From an uncultured Clostridia bacterium (GTDB lineage: Bacteria; Bacillota; Clostridia; Oscillospirales; Ruminococcaceae): a stretch of DNA of 64,000 nucleotides. Below, piece by piece: positions 25,374-32,413 of the stretch. The notes beneath the pieces were generated by a model. That model made no database searches. It had not been told where the DNA came from and saw nothing but the letters and a program-made list of their open reading frames with translations. Every line of letters begins with the position of its first letter. Position 1 is the first letter of the stretch. The DNA lies in NCBI GenBank assembly GCA_947166275.1, contig CAMVDP010000003.1:1-64000 (forward strand), given 5' to 3'. A program made the position numbers and the translations under genes.

Positions 25374-27395
25374 ATGTATAAGTGGGTAATCAACGAACCG
25401 GATAAAGATATTTCAGACAGACTCGCAAGGGACGCGCAGGTACCGCCGTTCATTGCGAGACTGCTTGTTTCAAGAGGGATAACGACTCGTGAGAGCGCTG
25501 ACATATTCTTCAACAGCAACGAGTTTTCCGACCCGTTCGATATCAAGGACATGGACAAGGCGGTAGCCGCGATAAACGAGGCGGTCGACAACGGCAGCCG
25601 TATAACGGTCTACGGAGATTATGACGCGGACGGAATAACGTCGACATACATACTGTTCAGCTATCTTGAAGCTCTCGGCGCAGAGGTGGGGTGGTATATC
25701 CCGACCCGCGACGAAGGGTACGGACTGAACAAGCCGGCGATAGACCTGATGAAGAAGCAGGGTACACAGCTCATCATCACCGTTGACAACGGCATTTCCG
25801 CCATTGAGGAGGCGGAGTACATCAAAGAGCTCGGCATGAAGCTTGTGATAACCGACCACCATCAGGTGCCGGAACAGCTCCCGTATGCCGAAGCAGTGGT
25901 AAACCCGCACAGGCGCGATGATATCTCGCAGTACAAGAACCTCGCGGGGTGCGGAGTGGTGCTCAAGCTTATAATGGCAATGGAGGGCGACAGCGAGCAG
26001 GCGCTGATGCAGTTCGGCGACATCGCGGCAGTCGGTACTGTCGGCGATCTCGTGAAGCTTGACGGTGAGAACCGTATCATAGTGCGAGAGGGGCTGCGTC
26101 TCATGGAGAACACCGAGAACATGGGGCTCAACCGGTTGCTGGAAAAGAGTGGGATAGAGCAGGGCAGCGAGATCCGTTCAGTCGACCTGAGCTTCTCTGT
26201 ATGCCCGCGCATAAATGCTGCAGGACGGTGCGGTTCGCCGAGCACGGCTATGGAGCTTCTGCTGGCGCCGAGCATGAACACTGCGGCGGCAAAGGCCGAG
26301 GAGCTGTGCGAGCTCAATGATTCCCGCAAGGAAAAGGAAGCCGAGATAGTAGCGAGTGCGGAGGAGCTTATACGAAGCGACCCATCGCTTCTCGAACGCA
26401 AGGTCCTGATACTGTGCGGAAGCTGGCCGCACGGCATAATAGGCATAGCGAGCTCGAAGCTCGTACATAAGTACGGCAAACCGAACATCATCATTACAAA
26501 GGAGGGCGACACCTCACGCGGCAGCATAAGAAGCACGGATGACCTGAATGTCTGCGATCTGCTGAATGCCTGCTCGGATATGCTGATACGGTTCGGCGGG
26601 CATACGAAGGCTGCCGGGTTCACCATAGAGACATCGAGGATCCCCGAGTTTATGGATGCTGTGTACGCCTACACAGGCGAGAACGTGAGGGCATCGTGCA
26701 GCGAGACGCTCACCGCGGACATGGAGATATTTCCCGAGGAGCTCAATGTGAGCAACGTGGACCTTATGGATAACCTGAAGCCGTTCGGCGAAGGCAACAG
26801 ACTCCCACTGTTCTTCATGCGCGGTTTTGTGATAAAGTCGAAGAAGCCCGTCAAGGAGGGAAGAATGGTATCTCTCGAAGCTGACTTCGGCGGCAGTAAC
26901 GTGCGTATGCTCTGTCCGGGGATATCCTACGCGGCGTTCCCGTACCGTGAGGGCGACCGTGCGGACGCGGTGGTGAAGCTCGATATCAACGAATACAACG
27001 GCCGCCGCAGCGTCAACGTTTACGTCAGCGATATACGCTATTCGGAGTTCAGCCAGGACAGATACTTTGCGGCAGCTGCGGCGTACGAGGACTATCGCTT
27101 CGGGAGAGTGGACAGGCGGCTGCTTTGTCGCATGGAGCCCGACATGGCGGAGTTCCGCAGCGTGTATGATATTATACGGGGCTGTTCGGAAAGCCTGTCA
27201 AGGGCGGAGATAACGACCCTGCGAAGCGGTATAAACGACTGTAAATTCCGCGTGATACTCGATATTTTCAGAGAGTTCGGGCTGGTATCGACGGATGTGA
27301 CCAAAGATACCGTGCGGCTGATGCCCGTGAGCGGCAAGGTCGACATTGAGAGCTCGAAGGTGATAGCGAGGTTGAGAAGCACCGCGAACAGCTGA
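25374..27395 (+). CDS. recJ: Single-stranded-DNA-specific exonuclease RecJ
   Basis: 5'-3' single-strand exonuclease for recombinational and mismatch repair. The DHH-family metal motifs are all visible: ITVYGDYDADGITST, IITVDNGISAIEEA, VITDHHQVPE and later CPRINAAGR, then a DHHA1 segment with CGSWPHGIIGIASSKLVHKY and RFGGHTKAAGFTIE. An OB-fold region follows at 470-560. At 673 residues it is longer than the 570-residue short form. The last 110 residues include a small helical domain seen in Firmicute RecJ. No operon partner is evident. Confidence 0.93.
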   Translation: MYKWVINEPDKDISDRLARDAQVPPFIARLLVSRGITTRESADIFFNSNEFSDPFDIKDMDKAVAAINEAVDNGSRITVYGDYDADGITSTYILFSYLEALGAEVGWYIPTRDEGYGLNKPAIDLMKKQGTQLIITVDNGISAIEEAEYIKELGMKLVITDHHQVPEQLPYAEAVVNPHRRDDISQYKNLAGCGVVLKLIMAMEGDSEQALMQFGDIAAVGTVGDLVKLDGENRIIVREGLRLMENTENMGLNRLLEKSGIEQGSEIRSVDLSFSVCPRINAAGRCGSPSTAMELLLAPSMNTAAAKAEELCELNDSRKEKEAEIVASAEELIRSDPSLLERKVLILCGSWPHGIIGIASSKLVHKYGKPNIIITKEGDTSRGSIRSTDDLNVCDLLNACSDMLIRFGGHTKAAGFTIETSRIPEFMDAVYAYTGENVRASCSETLTADMEIFPEELNVSNVDLMDNLKPFGEGNRLPLFFMRGFVIKSKKPVKEGRMVSLEADFGGSNVRMLCPGISYAAFPYREGDRADAVVKLDINEYNGRRSVNVYVSDIRYSEFSQDRYFAAAAAYEDYRFGRVDRRLLCRMEPDMAEFRSVYDIIRGCSESLSRAEITTLRSGINDCKFRVILDIFREFGLVSTDVTKDTVRLMPVSGKVDIESSKVIARLRSTANS

Positions 27396-27419
27396 CCGCA
27401 AATAAAGCTCAAAAAGGTA

Positions 27420-27448
27420 TTGCATTTTTTGTGTAAGTGTGATATACT
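27420..27448 (+). promoter_or_regulatory. Sigma-A promoter for the SCIFF operon
   Basis: TTGCAT, 17 bp, TATACT with extended -10 TGA, ending 30 bases before the peptide start. It gives a short leader with GGAGG at 27466-27470. Confidence 0.7.
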
Positions 27449-27478
27449 TATATAAATACTGAAACGGAGGATATGAAA

Positions 27479-27622
27479 ATGAAACATATCAAGACTGTGA
27501 ACAAGGCAAACTTAAAGGAAACAGCAGCAAAAGGCGGCTGCGGCAAGTGCCAGACATCATGCCAGTCCGCTTGCAAGACATCCTGCACGGTTGCTAACCA
27601 GCAGTGCGAGGCAAACAAGTAA
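27479..27622 (+). CDS. scfA: SCIFF ranthipeptide precursor (six cysteines in forty-five)
   Basis: 47 residues, too short for the ORF track. It starts MKHIKTVNKANLKETAAKGG and ends with the cysteine core CQTSCQSACKTSCTVANQQC; cysteines are at 21, 24, 28, 32, 36 and 43. This is the SCIFF family conserved across Clostridia. In the Clostridium thermocellum homologue a thioether links Cys32 to Thr37; both residues are at the same numbers here. GGAGG eight bases upstream selects ATG 27479 over the in-frame ATG 27473, which is too close. The maturase follows after a hairpin. Proposed roles of SCIFF products include quorum sensing. Confidence 0.95.
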   Translation: MKHIKTVNKANLKETAAKGGCGKCQTSCQSACKTSCTVANQQCEANK

Positions 27623-27645
27623 GCACGGAAAGTACGCATGGCTTC

Positions 27646-27671
27646 GGGGCGGCAGATATGCTGCCCCTTTT
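27646..27671 (+). terminator. Attenuating hairpin between scfA and scfB
   Basis: GGCAG-ATATG-CTGCC with flanking GG/CC pairs across one bulged C, followed by TTTT. It probably limits maturase expression relative to the peptide. Confidence 0.6.
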
Positions 27672-27724
27672 GTCGCGATATGAGTAATTCGCGCAAAACA
27701 ATAAAAGAGAATGGAATTTGAGAT

Positions 27725-29116
27725 ATGTTAGTTCATAGATTTATAAAAGGCGGAGAATATCTGGTGCTCGATGTCAACAGCGGCGGAGTCCACGTTGTCG
27801 ACGAGCTCGTTTATGATATGATAGGGCTGCTTGAACCGCCGCTCACAGAGGAGATGCCGGAGCGGCTCGTGAGTGAGCTCTCACGGTTCCCGGAGAAGGA
27901 TATCCGCGAGTGCTACGATGAAGTGTATTCGCTGTACAAGGATAAGCTGCTTTTCAGCCCTGACGAGTACCGCAAGTATGCCGATGTGCTGACGCAGGCG
28001 CCGGTCAAGGCTATGTGCCTGCACGTGTCGCATGACTGTAATCTGCGCTGCAAGTACTGCTTCGCTTCGACAGGCGACTTTGGAACGGGCAGAAAGATAA
28101 TGACTCCCGAGGTCGGCAGAAAAGCGATCGATTTCCTTATCGAGAAGTCCGCGGGCAGGCAGAACCTTGAGGTGGATTTCTTCGGCGGTGAGCCTCTCAT
28201 GGCGTGGGAGACCGTCAAGGCTACGGTCGACTACGCCCGCAGTATCGAGAAGCAGCACGGCAAGAACTTCCGGTTCACAGTGACCACCAACGGTATGCTG
28301 CTCGATGACGAAAAGACAGAGTACATCAACCGCGAGATGTCGAACTGTGTATTGTCGCTCGACGGGCGCAGGGAGGTCAATGACCGCACCCGTCCCACTC
28401 CGAACGGCAAGGGCTGCTATGACATCATCGTCCCGAAGTATAAGAAGCTCGTCGAGGGCAGAGTGAACGAAGGCCGCACGGACTACTACGTGCGCGGAAC
28501 GTTCACGAAGTATAATCTTGATTTTGCGGAGGATGTGCTTCATATCGCGTCGCTGGGATTTGATCAGCTTTCCGTGGAGCCGGTGTCAGCGTCGCCCGAT
28601 GCTCCGTACGCGATCTCAGAGCAGGATTTCCCCGAGATATTTGCGCAGTATGACAAGTTGTATGATATAATGGCAGAGGGTGTCGAAAAGACCGGAAGAA
28701 AGCCGTTCAACTTTTTCCACTTCATGATAGATCTTGATCAGGGTCCATGCGCGGTCAAGAGACTTCGCGGCTGCGGCTGCGGCAACGAGTATGTGGCGGT
28801 GACACCGGACGGTGAGATATATCCATGCCATCAGTTCGTCGGCATGAAGGAATGGCTCATGGGAAGCGTGCTTACGAATGACATCGATACCGAAAAGCAG
28901 AAATACTTCGCAAAGACGCACATCTACAACAAGGAAGGCTGTGCGGACTGCTGGGCGAGGTTCTACTGTTCGGGCGGCTGCAACGCCAACGCGTACATCT
29001 ACGAGCACAGCATGGAGAAGCCGTACAAGCTCCAGTGTGAGCTCACGAAGAAGCGCGTGGAATGCGGCATAGCGCTCAGCGTTAAGATGAAAGAAGCACG
29101 TGAGCGCAATACATAA
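27725..29116 (+). CDS. scfB: SCIFF radical SAM maturase
   Basis: 463 residues. The N-terminal 85 residues resemble the RiPP recognition element (FIKGGEYLVLDVNSGGVHVV). The radical SAM cluster is CNLRCKYCF (Cys105, 109, 112), with FFGGEPLMAW and VTTNGMLLDDEK. The C-terminal SPASM region has many cysteines (CGCGNEYVAVTPDGEIYPCH, CADCWARFYCSGGCNANAY) for auxiliary Fe-S clusters. It installs thioether bridges on the SCIFF peptide encoded just upstream. The ribosome binding site is weak (GGAATTTGAG). Confidence 0.95.
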   Translation: MLVHRFIKGGEYLVLDVNSGGVHVVDELVYDMIGLLEPPLTEEMPERLVSELSRFPEKDIRECYDEVYSLYKDKLLFSPDEYRKYADVLTQAPVKAMCLHVSHDCNLRCKYCFASTGDFGTGRKIMTPEVGRKAIDFLIEKSAGRQNLEVDFFGGEPLMAWETVKATVDYARSIEKQHGKNFRFTVTTNGMLLDDEKTEYINREMSNCVLSLDGRREVNDRTRPTPNGKGCYDIIVPKYKKLVEGRVNEGRTDYYVRGTFTKYNLDFAEDVLHIASLGFDQLSVEPVSASPDAPYAISEQDFPEIFAQYDKLYDIMAEGVEKTGRKPFNFFHFMIDLDQGPCAVKRLRGCGCGNEYVAVTPDGEIYPCHQFVGMKEWLMGSVLTNDIDTEKQKYFAKTHIYNKEGCADCWARFYCSGGCNANAYIYEHSMEKPYKLQCELTKKRVECGIALSVKMKEARERNT

Positions 29117-29329
29117 AGCCGTCACAGTTGTTTGATATCTGTCACGTTTTTTCACATACAATATGATGTTCTTTTTCATAAAAATACTCGAACGGTAAAA
29201 AAACGGTCACGTGGTTTTCACAAAATGGGGTTAGAATAATAACATCAGCAAGGGGAACAATAAAGTACCCGGGCCGCAAGACCTGATATACATAAAGCCG
29301 GAAGGCGGAGAGAGAAAGGAAGTTGCTTT

Positions 29330-30775
29330 ATGGAACAGAATTGGAACAACAACAATAACAACAGTAACTACAACTACAATGGGTATACCGGATATACCGG
29401 AGCTGGCCCCGAGGTGGTAACTGCAAGACCTGAAAAAAAGAAGGGTAAATTTGCCAAGGCGGTCGCTATCGCGGCGGCGGTCGCGGTAGTCGGCGGAAGC
29501 GCGGGATTCGGCGGTGCGCTGCTCGCGACAAAGATCGGTACATCGTCACCTGCATCCTCGAATAACGATAATAACGATGGCGGAAGAGTTGTAGCGTCAT
29601 ACAATATCGATGACGAAAAGAAAGATGACGCAGTCCATGATAACAGTATTTCCTCTGCTATGGACGCTATCAGCGAGTCCGAAGGCGGCGGAAACAAGGT
29701 AATGGCAACGAGTGTAACGGCTTCCGGCGCTAACGGGGAATATACAGCGTCAGAGCTTTACAACGCTGTAAACGACACGATCGTTCTCATCAAGGTGTAT
29801 AAGAAGCAGAACTCGTCCAACGTTTTCAGCTACTATGATTACTACTTCGGCTACGGCGACAGCAACAAGGATAAGAGCGATGACGAACCGAAGCTTTCAG
29901 CCTTCGGAAGCGGCATTATATTCACTGATGACGGTTATGTCCTCACCAATGCGCATATAGCCGACAAAGCGGATAAGCTTGTCGTAGTGGTCAACGACTA
30001 CAAGGACGACCAGATCACATACGAGTATGAAGCTAAAGTCGTAGGGTCGGATACTTCGAGTGATATCGCAGTCCTTAAGATCGAGCGTGACGAGAAGTTC
30101 CTCGCAGCGAAGCTCGGCGACAGCGATTCTCTGAAAGTAGGTCAGGAAGTCTGCGCTATCGGTAACCCGGGTATAACCGAAAAGATAATGTTTGCTCACA
30201 CTATGACAAAGGGTATAGTTTCCGGACTTGATATCGAGTGTCTCGCTGATAACGGTTACAGCCTGAGCCTCATTCAGACTGACGCACCGATCAACAGCGG
30301 TAACTCCGGCGGCGGACTGTTCGATATGTACGGCAACGTTGTAGGTGTGGTAAACTCCAAGATAATCGCGACAACTTATGAGGGCATCGGCTTCGCGCTG
30401 ACCATCAATGAAGCAAAGCCGATCATGGAAGACCTTCTGACTTACGGTTACGTTAAGAGCCGTCCCGTACTCGGTATAACCAGTGTCGAGCTCAACGAAT
30501 ATCGCGCGGAGCTCTATGGCACCAAGCTTTCACAGGGACTTCTCGTTTCGACGATAAAAGAGGACGCGCCGGTTGCAAAGAGCGGACTTCGCATCGCAGA
30601 TATCATAACCAAGATCAACGGTAAGAACGTAACCTCCGTGAACGATGTACAGTTGATAATCAGCAAGTTCAAAGCAGGTGACACTGTCACTGCGACAGTC
30701 GCGCGTGAGAACAGCTCCGGCGGCGTGGACAGCATCGAGATAGACATCGTCCTCACAGAAAAGGGCAAGGAATGA
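29330..30775 (+). CDS. HtrA/DegP-type membrane-anchored serine protease with PDZ domain
   Basis: 481 residues. A disordered Asn/Tyr-rich cytoplasmic start is followed by one membrane helix at about 37-58 (FAKAVAIAAAVAVVGGSAGF). The trypsin-like domain shows the triad: His in YVLTNAHIADKADK, Asp in DTSSDIAVLKIERD and Ser in TDAPINSGNSGGGLF. The C-terminal PDZ domain is at about 370-480 (PVAKSGLRIADIITKINGKN). The family degrades or refolds misfolded exported proteins under envelope stress. AAAGGAAG precedes ATG 29330. The leader contains a GCCGGAAGGC mini-hairpin but no clear promoter. Confidence 0.92.
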   Translation: MEQNWNNNNNNSNYNYNGYTGYTGAGPEVVTARPEKKKGKFAKAVAIAAAVAVVGGSAGFGGALLATKIGTSSPASSNNDNNDGGRVVASYNIDDEKKDDAVHDNSISSAMDAISESEGGGNKVMATSVTASGANGEYTASELYNAVNDTIVLIKVYKKQNSSNVFSYYDYYFGYGDSNKDKSDDEPKLSAFGSGIIFTDDGYVLTNAHIADKADKLVVVVNDYKDDQITYEYEAKVVGSDTSSDIAVLKIERDEKFLAAKLGDSDSLKVGQEVCAIGNPGITEKIMFAHTMTKGIVSGLDIECLADNGYSLSLIQTDAPINSGNSGGGLFDMYGNVVGVVNSKIIATTYEGIGFALTINEAKPIMEDLLTYGYVKSRPVLGITSVELNEYRAELYGTKLSQGLLVSTIKEDAPVAKSGLRIADIITKINGKNVTSVNDVQLIISKFKAGDTVTATVARENSSGGVDSIEIDIVLTEKGKE

Positions 30776-30790
30776 TCTCCGATAACAAAC

Positions 30791-30827
30791 AAAGAGAGTG
30801 TATCAGGCTTGATACACTCTCTTTTTT
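30791..30827 (+). terminator. Strong terminator after htrA (shared with dpaB end)
   Basis: GAGAGTGTATCA-GGCT-TGATACACTCTC, extended by A/T pairs to about 15 bp, with TTTTTT on the plus strand. It separates the htrA unit from the convergent dpaAB unit and may work in both directions. Confidence 0.9.
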
Positions 30828-30837
30828 GTGCCCGGCG

Positions 30838-31425
30838 TCATGTCGCCGAAAATACAGGCTGGAGCTGTACACGGTCAAGTGCCGATCTCAACGCGTCCGG
30901 GATCCGCGTGAAGTCGCCTATCAGCGAGAACGGTTTCTTTTCCGGGTCATCCTGGGATATCGGCACGAAGTAATAGTTTTTGTAGTTCATCAGTGCGAAG
31001 ATGTTTTTCGCGGAACCCGCAAGCGCATCATTCGTAGCTATGTTGAGTACCACGGGTCTGCTGCTTCGAAGGTGGCTCTTTACCGCCATGGTCACGGGAG
31101 TATCCGTGATGCTCGCCGCGAGTTTCGCCAGTGTATTGCCGGTACAGTTCGCTACAAGCATGATATCCGTCATTTTTTTTGGTCCTATCGGTTCAGCGTC
31201 CTCTATGGTGTGTATCACACTGCGCCCGGTGATGCGCATGAGCCGGGCAGCATGATCAGCAGCTCTGCCGAAGCGGGTATCTGTGCTGTACGCGTTGAAC
31301 GACATGACCGGCACTATCTCGCAGCCCTCGTCGGCAAGCTTCTCCAGCGCGACGAAGCAGCGCGAAAAGGTGCAGAACGATCCGCACATGGCGAACCCAA
31401 CCTTCACGCCTTTAAGCTCCCCCAT
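30838..31425 (-). CDS. dpaB: Dipicolinate synthase subunit B
   Basis: 195 residues, flavoprotein-like (SpoVFB). VKVGFAMCGSFCTFSRCF and VPVMSFNAYSTDTRFGRA begin the domain; MLVANCTGNTLAKLAASITD and SSRPVVLNIATNDALAGSAK match the family. With DpaA it oxidises dihydrodipicolinate-derived substrate to dipicolinic acid in the mother cell for spore-core loading. AAAGGAG precedes the ATG at 31425. It overlaps dpaA by 14 bases. Presence implies endospore formation. Confidence 0.93.
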   Translation of the reverse strand: MGELKGVKVGFAMCGSFCTFSRCFVALEKLADEGCEIVPVMSFNAYSTDTRFGRAADHAARLMRITGRSVIHTIEDAEPIGPKKMTDIMLVANCTGNTLAKLAASITDTPVTMAVKSHLRSSRPVVLNIATNDALAGSAKNIFALMNYKNYYFVPISQDDPEKKPFSLIGDFTRIPDALRSALDRVQLQPVFSAT

Positions 31426-32278
31426 TGTCCATTCTCCTTTCCGAGAGTATGTTCTCTATCGTGTCTGCGATCACTGTGCCGGCAGCCTGCGGAGCTGTGC
31501 GTCCGGGAAGTCCGCCTGCGCTAACAGTACGTATGCGGGAAGCGCTATCGGTGCATGGTACTGACGCGAGCTCGATCAGCAGAGCGTCCTCGCTCACAGC
31601 TGCCGCACGTGCTCCGGTCAGCACAGGAGCGGGTACGGTATTCACAATGATATCCGCTCCTTGGATTGCCGCGAGAAGCTCATTCTCATCCGCAAAATCC
31701 ACGGGCATACAGTCATACGCGGCTATCCAGGCTATGTCGCTCTTTTTTCTTGCGGCTGCCGAAACATTGGCACCGAACGCCGAGAAGTATCTCGCGCAAA
31801 GCTTTCCGATGCGTCCGAAGCCGAGTATCAGCACTGCCGCGCCGTGTATTGATCCGCTTGTCTCCCGTATCGCAGTTTCTATCGTGCCTTCGGCGGTGAG
31901 TACGGCATTACGCACCGCGAACTCTTCCCGTGCCAGGTAGTCATATAGTCCGATGCCGTTGGCGGAACACAGCTCCGCCAGCTCCGGGAAAACCTTTCCG
32001 GCAAACACTGCTCCGCCGCGCTTTATGAGCAGCGGAAGTATCCCGATATCATACGTCCTGTTCGCGTATGGGCAGCGTATCTCGTGGGATCTGCCCGCAA
32101 AGATCGGCAGAACGGCGATATCATACCGCCCGCCCGTACCCGAGAACGACAGCCCCCTGCGTTGTCCGGCACCGAGTCCGTCAAATCCCGCAAGCACACA
32201 GCTGTGGCGCTTGGCGAGCTGCTCACCCGCGTATATCATTCGCATGTCGCCGCCAATAACAACAATTTCGGTATCCAT
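31412..32278 (-). CDS. dpaA: Dipicolinate synthase subunit A
   Basis: 288 residues (SpoVFA). The N-terminal half starts MDTEIVVIGGDMRMIYAGEQ. The C-terminal Rossmann domain has GAAVLILGFGRIGKLCARYF, IIVNTVPAPVLT and LPGRTAPQAAG. It catalyses the last step to dipicolinate together with DpaB. GGAGGAATATCA precedes ATG 32278. The upstream leader contains CATA boxes (CATATTATG, CATATATC) that could be mother-cell sigma -10 elements, but -35 spacing is not convincing. The 3' end overlaps dpaB. Confidence 0.92.
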   Translation of the reverse strand: MDTEIVVIGGDMRMIYAGEQLAKRHSCVLAGFDGLGAGQRRGLSFSGTGGRYDIAVLPIFAGRSHEIRCPYANRTYDIGILPLLIKRGGAVFAGKVFPELAELCSANGIGLYDYLAREEFAVRNAVLTAEGTIETAIRETSGSIHGAAVLILGFGRIGKLCARYFSAFGANVSAAARKKSDIAWIAAYDCMPVDFADENELLAAIQGADIIVNTVPAPVLTGARAAAVSEDALLIELASVPCTDSASRIRTVSAGGLPGRTAPQAAGTVIADTIENILSERRMDNGGA

Positions 32279-32295
32279 TGATATTCCTCCGTTCG

Positions 32296-32316
32296 GCGGG
32301 ATATATGATCTCCCGC
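32296..32316 (-). promoter_or_regulatory. Inverted repeat in the dpaA leader
   Basis: GCGGGA and TCCCGC arms separated by nine bases (on the minus strand GATCATATA), just upstream of the dpaA ribosome binding site. It could be an operator or an RNA hairpin; the loop holds a CATATA sequence like a sigma-K -10. Confidence 0.4.
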
Positions 32317-32350
32317 TTACCTCATAATATGACAGAACGTCGGAAAATGT

Positions 32351-32396
32351 TAAAAATCCCCGCGGTTTACGACATACTGTCGTAAACTGCGGGGAT
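32351..32396 (-). terminator. Terminator of the surface-protein operon
   Basis: On the minus strand ATCCCCGC-A-GTTTACGACA, loop GTA, TGTCGTAAAC-C-GCGGGGAT, then TTTT. This is a 19-bp stem with one mismatch, 18 bases after the stop of the gene ending at 32414. Confidence 0.85.
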
Positions 32397-32413
32397 CGCT
32401 CTGCGTTATATGC

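Noticed and set aside
29265-29292. Possible sigma-28 promoter before htrA (TAAAGTAC...CCTGATAT)
   Set aside because: Spacing is too long and the -10 matches only 6 of 8; the 24298 site is far better.
30772-31524. 250-codon plus-strand ORF
   Set aside because: Starts in the htrA terminator region and runs antisense to dpaB/dpaA.
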